Assembly: GCF_013087515.1 (NCBI RefSeq)
Contig: NZ_JABFCN010000055.1
Location: 142,704-206,703, forward strand
DNA length: 64,000 bases
Direction of reading: 5' to 3'
Source of the DNA: Rhizobium sophorae
GTDB lineage: Bacteria; Pseudomonadota; Alphaproteobacteria; Rhizobiales; Rhizobiaceae
Part shown: positions 34,422 to 43,089 of the stretch, piece by piece
Layout: each line of letters starts with the position of its first letter
Numbering within the stretch: position 1 is the first letter of the stretch
Made by a program: the position numbers and the translations under genes
Notes under the pieces: generated by a model
Told to the model about the DNA's origin: nothing
The model's database searches: none
What the model saw: only the letters and a program-made list of their open reading frames with translations

Positions 34422-35672
34422 TCAGTGCAGATTGGGCTGGGCGCCGACGCCCTTTTCGTCGATCGGATAGCCGCGCGCGAAGCGATCGAGCCGGAACGCG
34501 CGGGCGGTCTGATGCGGCGCGTTGCGGGCGATCAGATGGGCATAGCAGAAGCCGGAGGCGGGTGTGGCCTTGAAGCCGCCATAGCACCAGCCGGTATTGA
34601 GATAGAGATTGTCGATATGGGTGCGGTCGATGATCGGCGAGCCGTCCATGCTCATATCCATGACGCCGCCCCATGAGCGCAGGTAGCGCACGCGCGACAG
34701 CGACGGGATCAGCGCCAATCCGGCTTCGGCGACGTGCTCGACCGCCGCGAGATTGCCGCGCTGGGCATAGGAATTGTAGCCGTCGATATCGCCGCCGAAA
34801 ACCAGCCCGCCCTTGTCCGACTGGGACGCGTAGAAATGCCCGGCGCCGAAGGTGACGACCGTGTCGATGAAGGGCTTCAGCCCTTCGGAAACGAAGGCCT
34901 GCAGCACGTGGCTTTCGATCGGCAGGCGAAGGCCCGCCATATCGGCAACGACGGTGGAGTTGCCGGCGGCTGCGAGCGCCAGTTTGCCGCAACCGATGAA
35001 GCCCCTGCTGGTCTCAACGCCGCTAATCTCACCGTTTCCGGTGCGGATGCCGGTGACCTCGCACTGGGTGATGATATCGACCCCGCGGCTGTCTGCGCCA
35101 CGCGCATAACCCCAGGCGACCGCATCATGGCGCACCGTGCCGCCGCGCGGCTGGAACAGGCCGCCCATGATCGGGAAACGACCATTATCGAAATCAAGGA
35201 AGGGCAGTTTTTTGCGCACCGCCTGCCGGTCAAGAAGCTCGGCGTCGACGCCGTGCAGCCGCATGGCGTTGCCGCGGCGCGTATAGGCGTCACGCTGCGC
35301 GTCGGAATGGAAGAGGTTGAGCACGCCGCGCTGCGAGACCATGGCGTTGAAGTTGAAGTCCTGCTCCAGCCCTTCCCAGAGCTTCATCGACAACTCGTAG
35401 AAGGGATTGTTGCCTGGCAGCAGGTAGTTCGACCGGATGATCGTCGTGTTCCTGCCGATATTGCCGGAGCCGAGATAGCCTTTTTCGAGGACGGCGACAT
35501 TGGTGACGCCGAATTCCTTGGCAAGATAATAGGCGGTGGCAAGACCATGGCCGCCGCCGCCGACGATAATGACGTCGTAATGCGGCTTCGGCGCGGGATC
35601 GCGCCAGGCTGGCGCCCAGCCCTTGTTGCCGGAAAGGCCGTTCAGGAAGATCGAAAGAGCGGAATAGCGCAT
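34422..35672 (-). CDS. soxB: Sarcosine oxidase-type beta subunit, FAD-dependent
   Basis: A 416-aa D-amino-acid-oxidase-fold flavoprotein. The dinucleotide motif is DVIIVGGGGHGLATAYYLAK; GSGNIGRNTTIIRSNYL and GWCYGGFKATPASGFCYAHL are characteristic SoxB segments. It carries the amine-oxidising site. It is first in the soxBDAG operon and divergent from glxA across a short interval, so glxA is the obvious candidate regulator. Confidence 0.92.
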   Translation of the reverse strand: MRYSALSIFLNGLSGNKGWAPAWRDPAPKPHYDVIIVGGGGHGLATAYYLAKEFGVTNVAVLEKGYLGSGNIGRNTTIIRSNYLLPGNNPFYELSMKLWEGLEQDFNFNAMVSQRGVLNLFHSDAQRDAYTRRGNAMRLHGVDAELLDRQAVRKKLPFLDFDNGRFPIMGGLFQPRGGTVRHDAVAWGYARGADSRGVDIITQCEVTGIRTGNGEISGVETSRGFIGCGKLALAAAGNSTVVADMAGLRLPIESHVLQAFVSEGLKPFIDTVVTFGAGHFYASQSDKGGLVFGGDIDGYNSYAQRGNLAAVEHVAEAGLALIPSLSRVRYLRSWGGVMDMSMDGSPIIDRTHIDNLYLNTGWCYGGFKATPASGFCYAHLIARNAPHQTARAFRLDRFARGYPIDEKGVGAQPNLH

Positions 35673-35759
35673 GGGTCACCCCGGAAAGAACAGGTGCATG
35701 ATGCCAGAAAGGGGAGGGCGGACTTGCACAGAAGGGACATCAATCGCTAAGTGAGAGAC

Positions 35760-36719
35760 ATGTCCTCACTTGATAGCAGAAATGCCCAGACGATCGGCTT
35801 CATCCTTATCCCGGGATTTGCGTTGATGTCCTATGCCTCGGCGACCGAGCCACTGCGGGCGGCAAATCTCCTGGCCGGGCGCGAGATCTATCGGCTGCAG
35901 GTCTTCTCGCCGGACGGCGCGCCTGTTCCGTCCTCCTCGGGTGTCACGGTTGCCGCCGAACCGCTTCCGCTCAGAGCTTCGGGGCTTGGAACGGCCTTCG
36001 TCTGCGCCGGCGGCTCGCCCCGCGATTGGCGTTATCCCAATGTGCTGGCCTGTCTCAGGCAGCTGTCGCGCGAAGGTGTGAGGATCGGCGGCATCTCGGG
36101 CGGCCCCTATCTGATGGCCGCCGCGGGATTGCTTAGCGGCCGCGACTTCACCATCCATTGGGAGCATGCGGCAGCCCTCCTCGAAGCCTTTCCTGATCTT
36201 GCGCCGCGCCAGGCGCGCTTCATGATCGACGGCAACAGGATCACCTGCGGCGGCGGCATCGCCCCCCTCGACATGATGCATGTGCTGATCGCCGAGCGCA
36301 TGGGGGCCGATTTCGCCCGCCGGGTCAGCGACTGGTATCTGCACACCGAGGTCAACGAGCCCGCGGCACCCCAGCGCGCCTCGCTGGCGCAACGTTACGG
36401 CGTCCATCATCCCGGTCTGCTTAATGTTCTCGAACGGATGGAAGAGACGATCGAGATGCCGCTGGAGCGCGCCGCAATGGCGCGCATCGCCGGCGTCACC
36501 ACCCGCCATCTCGACCGGCTCTTTGCCGCCCATCTCGGCACCACCTTCCTCGATCAGTATCGCAGGATCAGGCTGCAGCATGCCCATCGCCTGCTGAAAC
36601 AGAGCCCGCTTTCCGTCTCGGAAATCGCGGTGGCTACCGGTTTTTCCAGTCTGAGCCACTTTTCCCGCATGTTTCGTGCCCTCTACGGCATCGCTCCGCG
36701 CGCGGCGCGGCGGGAATAG
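35760..36719 (+). CDS. glxA: GlxA-family AraC-type regulator with DJ-1/PfpI domain
   Basis: A protein of about 319 aa. The N-terminal half is a DJ-1/PfpI-like sensor (TIGFILIPGFALMSYASATEP, GVRIGGISGGPYLMAAAGLL) whose nucleophile-elbow Cys is missing. The C-terminal ~100 residues are an AraC double helix-turn-helix (MARIAGVTTRHLDRLFAAHL, VSEIAVATGFSSLSHFSRMF). GlxA/GbdR relatives control glycine-betaine and dimethylglycine catabolism. ATG 35760 or GTG 35751 may be the start. It is divergent from soxBDAG. Confidence 0.88.
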   Translation: MSSLDSRNAQTIGFILIPGFALMSYASATEPLRAANLLAGREIYRLQVFSPDGAPVPSSSGVTVAAEPLPLRASGLGTAFVCAGGSPRDWRYPNVLACLRQLSREGVRIGGISGGPYLMAAAGLLSGRDFTIHWEHAAALLEAFPDLAPRQARFMIDGNRITCGGGIAPLDMMHVLIAERMGADFARRVSDWYLHTEVNEPAAPQRASLAQRYGVHHPGLLNVLERMEETIEMPLERAAMARIAGVTTRHLDRLFAAHLGTTFLDQYRRIRLQHAHRLLKQSPLSVSEIAVATGFSSLSHFSRMFRALYGIAPRAARRE

Positions 36720-36798
36720 GTTTTCTTCACGGTTGAGAAATTTTCACTATGACGATAGGGTTGCCTTGGACAAAAGAGAAGGCGGCGGTGGAAAACCC

Positions 36799-37482
36799 AT
36801 GAAATCCAAGCGTGAAACGGCAGAGCAACTGGAACAGGCGCATAGTGGACGCGCTCCCTTTTCCCAGGACCCTCACGCCGTCCGCGAGCCGAAGGAAAAC
36901 AACCTCGAAATGGCGATCGGCCACGAGGTGCGCGCCTACCGCAAGAAACTCGGCATTACGGTCACCGATCTGGCGGCCGCGACCGGCATTTCGCTCGGGA
37001 TGCTGTCGAAGATCGAGAATGGCAACATCTCGCCGTCGCTGACGACGCTGCAATCGCTGTCGCGGGCGCTTGGCGTGCCGCTGACGGCCTTCTTCCGACG
37101 TTTCGAGGAACCGCGTAATGCCGTCTTCGTCAAGGCGGGGCAGGGCATCGAGCTTGAGCGGCGCGGCACGCGCGCCGGACACCAATATAATCTGCTCGGC
37201 CATATCGACAACAATACCAGCGGCGTCATCGTCGAGCCCTACCTCATCACGCTGACGACCGACTCCGACATCTTCCCGACCTTCCAGCACGAGGGCATGG
37301 AATTTCTCTATATGCTCGAGGGCGAGGTCGTTTACCGCCACGGCGACCAGCTTTTCCAGATGCAGCCGGGCGACAGCCTGTTCTTCGACGCCGATGCGCC
37401 GCATGGGCCGGCGGAACTGGTGAAACTGCCGAGCAAGTACCTCTCGATCATCAGCTATCCACAGCAGAGCTCGAAAAGCTGA
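36799..37482 (+). CDS. XRE-family regulator with cupin domain
   Basis: A 227-aa protein. The helix-turn-helix (about 40-95) reads IGHEVRAYRKKLGITVTDLA, then TGISLGMLSKIENGNISPSL. A C-terminal cupin (about 145-222) has the HEGMEFLYMLEGEVVYRHGD and LQPGDSLFFDAD-like motifs. ATG 36799 is chosen; the frame is open upstream into glxA. Lying just before glxB, it probably senses an amine or amino acid and controls glxBCD-glnT. Confidence 0.85.
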   Translation: MKSKRETAEQLEQAHSGRAPFSQDPHAVREPKENNLEMAIGHEVRAYRKKLGITVTDLAAATGISLGMLSKIENGNISPSLTTLQSLSRALGVPLTAFFRRFEEPRNAVFVKAGQGIELERRGTRAGHQYNLLGHIDNNTSGVIVEPYLITLTTDSDIFPTFQHEGMEFLYMLEGEVVYRHGDQLFQMQPGDSLFFDADAPHGPAELVKLPSKYLSIISYPQQSSKS

Positions 37483-37570
37483 CTTGCCTTAAAAGAAAAA
37501 ATCTTTCTTCCGAGTTGAAAAACGAAAACAGACCTGCTAGTCCTTTCTCAACACGAACGGAGGTCTGGTC

Positions 37571-38479
37571 ATGTGCGGAATTGTGGGGCTCTTCCTCAAG
37601 GATAAAAGTCTCGAACCGGAGCTCGGGGCACTGCTGTCCTCGATGCTGGTGACGATGACGGATCGGGGGCCGGACAGCGCCGGTATCGCGATCTATGGTG
37701 ACGCCAGCGGCAACAATGCCAAGATCACCATCCAGTCGGCCAATCCGAAGAAGGATTTCGCCGGCCTCGAGGCCGAGCTCGGCCAGACGGTTGGCGCACC
37801 GGTCGCCATCCAGGTCAAGAGCACGCACGCCGTCATCACGCTTGCGAAGGATCTGCTCGAAACGGGCAAGGCAGCCGTCGCGGAACTGCGTCCGAATGTT
37901 CGCATCATGAGCAGCGGCGATGCCATCGAGATCTATAAGGAAACTGGCCTGCCGAAGGATGTCGTCTCCCGCTTCGCGGTCAATTCAATGGCCGGCACCC
38001 ACGGCATCGGCCATACCCGCATGGCGACGGAATCAGCAGTCACGACGCTCGGCGCCCATCCTTTCTCCACCGGCTCCGACCAATGCCTGGTGCATAATGG
38101 CTCGCTGTCGAACCACAACAATCTGCGCCGCGAGCTGAAGCGCGAAGGCATGACCTTCGAAACCGAAAACGACACGGAGGTCGCCGCCGCCTATCTGACG
38201 GCAGAGATGGCCAAGGGCAAGAATCTCGGCCAGGCGCTGGAAGGCGCGGTGAATGACCTCGACGGCTTCTTCACCTTCGTCGTCGGCACGAAGTCAGGCT
38301 TCGGCGTCGTGCGCGATGCGATCGCCTGCAAGCCCGCCGTCATGGCCGAAACCGACCAGTATGTCGCATTCGGTTCGGAATACCGGGCGCTCGTCAATCT
38401 GCCCGGCATCGAGAATGCCCGGGTCTGGGAGCCGGAGCCTGCAACCGTCTATTTCTGGGATCACCAGAAGGTCGCTTGA
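37571..38479 (+). CDS. glxB: GlxB, class II glutamine amidotransferase (N-methylglutamate synthase subunit type)
   Basis: A 302-aa Ntn-hydrolase starting MCGIVGLF, so Cys2 becomes the catalytic N-terminal nucleophile; RGPDSAG, GIGHTRMATES and HNGSLSNHNNLR are the usual glutaminase motifs. It corresponds to the amidotransferase domain of glutamate synthase as a separate protein (GlxB in rhizobia, MgsA in methylotrophs). CGGAGG precedes ATG 37571. It is first in glxB-glxC-glxD-glnT. Confidence 0.92.
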   Translation: MCGIVGLFLKDKSLEPELGALLSSMLVTMTDRGPDSAGIAIYGDASGNNAKITIQSANPKKDFAGLEAELGQTVGAPVAIQVKSTHAVITLAKDLLETGKAAVAELRPNVRIMSSGDAIEIYKETGLPKDVVSRFAVNSMAGTHGIGHTRMATESAVTTLGAHPFSTGSDQCLVHNGSLSNHNNLRRELKREGMTFETENDTEVAAAYLTAEMAKGKNLGQALEGAVNDLDGFFTFVVGTKSGFGVVRDAIACKPAVMAETDQYVAFGSEYRALVNLPGIENARVWEPEPATVYFWDHQKVA

Positions 38480-38517
38480 CCGGCGCCTCATGCGTATTCT
38501 CCAAGGGTTATCGAAAC

Positions 38518-39204
38518 ATGCCTGTCATTGATCTTGCCACTACGCCGTTGCGTGAACTCAACAGCGCCCTGCACAACATCCAGAACGGTTCGAACGACCT
38601 TTCCTTCGAAGTCGTCAATCCGCGCGGCAGCCATTCGGTTGCCGTCGGCATCGATGCGCCGGTCACGGTCGATGTAAAGGGGTCGGTCGGCTATTACTGC
38701 GCCGGCATGAACGACGGCGGGACCGTCACCGTTCACGGTTCGGCAGGTCCGGGTGTTGCGGAAAACATGATGTCTGGAACCGTCGTCATCGAGGGCGATG
38801 CCAGCCAGTATGCCGGCGCAACCGGCCGCGGCGGCCTCCTTGTCATCAAGGGCAATGCGGCGTCACGCTGCGGCATCTCGATGAAGGGCATCGACATCGT
38901 CGTTCATGGTAATATCGGTCACATGTCCGCCTTCATGGGCCAGTCCGGCCACCTCGTGGTGCTCGGCGATGCCGGCGATGCGCTTGGGGATTCGCTCTAT
39001 GAGGCGAAGCTCTTCATACGCGGTTCGGTCAAGAGCCTGGGTGCCGATTGCATCGAAAAGGAGCTGCGTCCCGAGCATCTGACGAAGCTGGCCGAACTTC
39101 TCGAAAAGGCGGGTGTGAGCGAAGTGAGGCCCGAGGAATTCAAGCGTTACGGCTCCGCCCGCAAGCTCTACAATTTCAATATCGACAACGCTGACGCATA
39201 TTAA
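38518..39204 (+). CDS. glxC: GlxC, glutamate-synthase C-terminal beta-helix domain protein
   Basis: A 228-aa protein starting at ATG 38518 after CAAGGG. It has the GXGXG beta-helix of the glutamate synthase large-subunit C-terminus: NDGGTVTVHGSAGPGVAENM, ASQYAGATGRGGLLVIKGNA and MGQSGHLVVLGDAGDALGDS. It is the MgsB counterpart of N-methylglutamate synthase, a structural partner between amidotransferase and FMN subunits. The longer frame from 38476 overlaps glxB and is rejected. Confidence 0.9.
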   Translation: MPVIDLATTPLRELNSALHNIQNGSNDLSFEVVNPRGSHSVAVGIDAPVTVDVKGSVGYYCAGMNDGGTVTVHGSAGPGVAENMMSGTVVIEGDASQYAGATGRGGLLVIKGNAASRCGISMKGIDIVVHGNIGHMSAFMGQSGHLVVLGDAGDALGDSLYEAKLFIRGSVKSLGADCIEKELRPEHLTKLAELLEKAGVSEVRPEEFKRYGSARKLYNFNIDNADAY

Positions 39205-39218
39205 GGCGAGGGACCATC

Positions 39219-40547
39219 ATGAGCTATCACAACCCCTATACCCCGCCGCGCAAGTCCGCGACCTTCGACGATTACACCCTGGCGGAAATCCGCCGTGCCG
39301 CGGCGACCGGCATTTACGACATCCGTGGCGCCGGCACCAAACGGAAGGTTCCGCATTTCGACGACCTGCTGTTTCTCGGCGCATCGATCTCGCGCTATCC
39401 GCTCGAGGGTTACCGCGAGAAGTGCGACACGTCGGTCGTCCTCGGCGCGCGTTTCGCCAAGAAGCCCATTCACCTGAAGACGCCGATCACCATTGCCGGC
39501 ATGAGCTTCGGCGCGCTCTCCGGCAATGCCAAGGAGGCGCTCGGACGCGGCGCGACGATTGCCGGAACCTCCACCACGACAGGCGACGGCGGGATGACCG
39601 ATGAAGAGCGCGGCCACTCACAAACGTTGGTCTACCAGTATCTGCCGTCGCGATACGGCATGAATCCCAAGGACCTGCGTCGCGCCGACGCGATCGAAGT
39701 GGTCGTCGGTCAAGGCGCCAAGCCCGGCGGCGGCGGCATGCTACTCGGCCAGAAGATCTCCGATCGCGTCGCCAACATGCGCAACCTGCCGAAGGGAATC
39801 GACCAGCGCTCGGCCTGCCGCCATCCGGATTGGACCGGCCCGGACGACCTTGAAATCAAGATCCTGGAACTGCGCGAGATCACCGACTGGGAAAAGCCGA
39901 TCTATGTGAAGGTCGGCGGCGCGCGTCCCTATTACGATACGGCGCTTGCCGTGAAGGCTGGGGCCGACGTGGTGGTGCTCGATGGCATGCAGGGCGGAAC
40001 CGCTGCAACGCAGGATGTCTTCATCGAGAATGTCGGCATGCCGACGCTCGCCTGCATCCGCCCCGCAGTGCAGGCGCTGCAGGATCTCGGCATGCATCGC
40101 AAGGTGCAACTGATCATCTCGGGCGGCATCCGTTCGGGCGCCGACGTGGCCAAGGCACTGGCGCTGGGTGCCGATGCCGTTGCCATCGGCACGGCAGCAC
40201 TCGTTGCGATCGGCGACAACGATCCGCATTGGGAAGAAGAATACCAGAAGCTCGGCACGACGGCCGGCGCCTATGACGACTGGCACGAGGGCAAAGACCC
40301 GGCTGGTATCACGACGCAGGACCCGGAACTGATGAAGCGCCTTGATCCAATCGCCGCCGGCCGCCGTCTCGCCAACTATCTGAAGGTCATGACGCTGGAA
40401 GCCCAGACCATCGCGCGCGCCTGCGGCAAGAACCACCTGCACAACCTGGAACCGGAAGATCTTTGCGCGCTGACGATGGAAGCGGCTGCCATGGCCCAGA
40501 TCCCGCTCGCCGGCACAAACTGGTATCCCGGCAAGGGAGGCTACTGA
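39219..40547 (+). CDS. glxD: GlxD, FMN-binding glutamate synthase-type subunit
   Basis: A 442-aa TIM-barrel protein homologous to the FMN domain of glutamate synthase: ITIAGMSFGALSGNAKEALG, GQGAKPGGGGMLLGQKI, DVVVLDGMQGGTAATQDVF and LIISGGIRSGADVAKALALGADAVAIGTAAL. It would be MgsC of N-methylglutamate synthase, combining methylamine-derived nitrogen from gamma-glutamylmethylamide with 2-oxoglutarate. It follows glxC by 14 nt. Confidence 0.92.
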   Translation: MSYHNPYTPPRKSATFDDYTLAEIRRAAATGIYDIRGAGTKRKVPHFDDLLFLGASISRYPLEGYREKCDTSVVLGARFAKKPIHLKTPITIAGMSFGALSGNAKEALGRGATIAGTSTTTGDGGMTDEERGHSQTLVYQYLPSRYGMNPKDLRRADAIEVVVGQGAKPGGGGMLLGQKISDRVANMRNLPKGIDQRSACRHPDWTGPDDLEIKILELREITDWEKPIYVKVGGARPYYDTALAVKAGADVVVLDGMQGGTAATQDVFIENVGMPTLACIRPAVQALQDLGMHRKVQLIISGGIRSGADVAKALALGADAVAIGTAALVAIGDNDPHWEEEYQKLGTTAGAYDDWHEGKDPAGITTQDPELMKRLDPIAAGRRLANYLKVMTLEAQTIARACGKNHLHNLEPEDLCALTMEAAAMAQIPLAGTNWYPGKGGY

Positions 40548-40554
40548 TTTCTAC

Positions 40555-40577
40555 CGGCCGGGCAAACGTCCCGGCCG
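40555..40577 (+). other. Hairpin between glxD and glnT
   Basis: CGGCCGGG (40555-40562) pairs with CCCGGCCG (40570-40577) around a 7-nt loop, an 8-bp GC stem directly after the glxD stop. There is no T-run, so it is either a weak or factor-dependent terminator or a processing site lowering glnT expression. Confidence 0.45.
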
Positions 40578-40627
40578 TCTCGCATCCATAACCAAAGTGT
40601 CTCCAAGAAATCCAAAGGGGAACGAGA

Positions 40628-41935
40628 ATGACACTGGACCTTGCTGCTTTTGCCAAAGACAAAGGCATCAAATATTTCATGATCAGCTATACCGACCTGT
40701 TCGGCGGCCAACGCGCCAAGCTGGTCCCGGCAGAAGCCATCGCCGATATGCAGAAAGATGGCGCCGGCTTTGCGGGCTTCGCAACCTGGCTCGATTTGAC
40801 GCCAGCCCATCCCGACCTGTTCGCGGTTCCCGATGCTTCCACCGTCATCCAGCTCCCGTGGAAGAAAGACGTGGCATGGGTTGCAGCCGACTGCGTCATG
40901 GACGATCAGCCTGTCGAACAGGCACCGCGTGTGGTGCTGAAAAGACTGGTCGCTGAAGCTGCGAAAGAAGGGCTCCGGGTGAAAACCGGAGTGGAGCCCG
41001 AGTTCTTTCTCATCTCTGCGGACGGCTCGGTGATTTCAGACCAGTTCGATACAGCCGAAAAGCCCTGCTACGATCAGCAGGCGGTGATGCGTCGGTATGA
41101 TGTCATTGCCGAGATTTGCGACTACATGCTCGAGCTCGGCTGGAAGCCTTATCAGAACGACCACGAGGACGCGAACGGCCAGTTCGAGATGAACTGGGAA
41201 TATGACGACGCTCTTCAGACGGCAGACAAGCACTCCTTCTTCAAGTTCATGGTGAAGTCGGTTGCCGAAAAACACGGCCTTCGCGCCACGTTCATGCCGA
41301 AGCCCTTCAAGGGCCTGACCGGAAACGGGTGCCATGCCCACATCTCGGTCTGGGACATCGAGGGCAAGGTCAACGCCTTCGCGGACAAGGAAATGCCATT
41401 TGGGCTCTCCGCTCAGGGTAAGACCTTCCTGGGCGGCATCATGAAGCACGCCTCCGCACTGGCCGCGATCACCAATCCGACAGTCAATTCCTACAAGCGC
41501 ATCAACGCGCCGCGCACCACATCCGGTGCCACTTGGTCGCCGAACACCGTCACCTGGACGGGCAACAACCGCACCCACATGGTGCGCGTGCCTGGGCCGG
41601 GACGCTTCGAGCTGCGCCTGCCTGATGGTGCGGTCAACCCGTACCTGCTGCAGGCGATCATCATCGCGGCCGGCCTCGACGGCATCCGCAGCCAGGCAGA
41701 CCCCGGCCGGCACTACGATATCGACATGTATGCCGAGGGGCATCTGGTGAAGGACGCGCCGCGCCTGCCGCTCAACCTGCTTGACGCGCTGCGTGCCTAT
41801 GATGCCGACGAGGGCTTGAAGGCAGCGATCGGAGCCGAGTTTTCCGCCGCCTATCTCAAGCTCAAACATCAGGAATGGAATGCCTATTGCTCGCATTTCA
41901 CCCAGTGGGAGCGCGACAGCACACTCGACATCTGA
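40628..41935 (+). CDS. glnT: GlnT, type III glutamine synthetase / gamma-glutamylmethylamide synthetase
   Basis: A 435-aa glutamine synthetase-fold enzyme: VEPEFFLIS, NDHEDANGQFEMNWEYDDAL, KPFKGLTGNGCHAHISVW, RFELRLPDGAVNPYLLQA. Rhizobial GlnT and methylotroph GmaS are close relatives. With GlxBCD and a SoxBDAG-type dehydrogenase adjacent, ATP-dependent glutamylation of monomethylamine is the likely reaction, though ammonia-dependent synthesis is not excluded. AAAGGGGAA precedes ATG 40628. Confidence 0.9.
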   Translation: MTLDLAAFAKDKGIKYFMISYTDLFGGQRAKLVPAEAIADMQKDGAGFAGFATWLDLTPAHPDLFAVPDASTVIQLPWKKDVAWVAADCVMDDQPVEQAPRVVLKRLVAEAAKEGLRVKTGVEPEFFLISADGSVISDQFDTAEKPCYDQQAVMRRYDVIAEICDYMLELGWKPYQNDHEDANGQFEMNWEYDDALQTADKHSFFKFMVKSVAEKHGLRATFMPKPFKGLTGNGCHAHISVWDIEGKVNAFADKEMPFGLSAQGKTFLGGIMKHASALAAITNPTVNSYKRINAPRTTSGATWSPNTVTWTGNNRTHMVRVPGPGRFELRLPDGAVNPYLLQAIIIAAGLDGIRSQADPGRHYDIDMYAEGHLVKDAPRLPLNLLDALRAYDADEGLKAAIGAEFSAAYLKLKHQEWNAYCSHFTQWERDSTLDI

Positions 41936-42030
41936 GTGGCTGGATGCCCCCAATGACCTGACGCGCCGGGGCAAACAAGCTCCGGCGTGATCGGACCTTC
42001 TGCACTTGCTATGGCGAAGAAAGTGACAGC

Positions 42031-42915
42031 ATGAAGAACTTCGTACTCACCGTATCCTGCAAGTCGACACGCGGCATTGTCGCGGCGATTTCGAGCTATC
42101 TGGCCGACAGAGGCTGCAACATCATCGACAGCTCGCAGTTCGACGATCTCGATACCGGCAAGTTCTTCATGCGCGTCAGCTTCATTTCGGAAGAGGGGCT
42201 ATCGGGCGCCGATATCGACGCCGGTTTCGCGGCCGTCGCCGCGCCCTTCGCGATGGATTACGATTTTCACGACAGCGAGAAGCGCATGAAGGTGCTGCTG
42301 ATGGTGTCGCGCTTCGGCCATTGTCTGAACGACCTGCTCTATCGCTGGAAGATCGGCGCCCTGCCGATCGATATCGTCGGTGTCGTCTCCAACCATTTCG
42401 ACTACCAGAAGGTCGTGGTCAACCACGACATCCCCTTCCACCACATTCCGGTCACCAAGGCCAACAAGGCACAGGCCGAGGCCCATATCATGGAAGTGGT
42501 CGAGCAAACCGGCACGGAGCTGATCGTACTCGCCCGCTACATGCAGATCCTGTCGGACGAGATGTGCCAGAAAATGTCGGGGAAGATCATCAACATCCAC
42601 CATTCCTTCCTGCCGAGCTTCAAGGGCGCCAATCCTTACAAGCAGGCCTACGGCCGCGGCGTGAAGCTGATCGGGGCAACCGCGCATTACGTCACCGCCG
42701 ATCTCGACGAAGGCCCGATCATCGAGCAGGACACGGCGCGCATCACCCATGCGCAGTCGCCCGACGACTATGTCTCGATCGGCCGCGACGTCGAAAGCCA
42801 GGTGCTGGCGCGCGCCATCCACGCCCATATCCATCACCGCACCTTCATCAACGGCAACCGCACCGTGGTCTTCCCGGCAAGCCCCGGCAGCTACGCCTCC
42901 GAACGCATGGGTTAG
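42031..42915 (+). CDS. purU: Formyltetrahydrofolate deformylase PurU
   Basis: A 294-aa protein with an N-terminal ACT domain (FVLTVSCKSTRGIVAAISSY) and a formyltransferase-fold catalytic domain (NIHHSFLPSFKGANPYKQAY, ATAHYVTADLDEGPIIEQD). It hydrolyses 10-formyl-THF to formate and THF. In this cluster it would recycle folate loaded with C1 units from demethylation and release formate. Confidence 0.95.
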   Translation: MKNFVLTVSCKSTRGIVAAISSYLADRGCNIIDSSQFDDLDTGKFFMRVSFISEEGLSGADIDAGFAAVAAPFAMDYDFHDSEKRMKVLLMVSRFGHCLNDLLYRWKIGALPIDIVGVVSNHFDYQKVVVNHDIPFHHIPVTKANKAQAEAHIMEVVEQTGTELIVLARYMQILSDEMCQKMSGKIINIHHSFLPSFKGANPYKQAYGRGVKLIGATAHYVTADLDEGPIIEQDTARITHAQSPDDYVSIGRDVESQVLARAIHAHIHHRTFINGNRTVVFPASPGSYASERMG

Positions 42916-43089
42916 AGAAGGGTTGAGGGACGGCAAAAGCGTAGCCGCATCCCTCATTCATTCGGTGAAGGATGCAGCAGGGGCGCCGAAAGTTTTGGGA
43001 AATGCATGTCGGGCGGGCTTGCCACGGCGCGAAAGACGAATATAGTCAGGAAATAAATATTCCGTAGAGGAAACATAAGGGAACGGACA

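Noticed and set aside
41941..42000. Hairpin CGCCGG...CCGGCG after glnT as a terminator
   Set aside because: Short stem and no T-run; not strong enough to list as a terminator.
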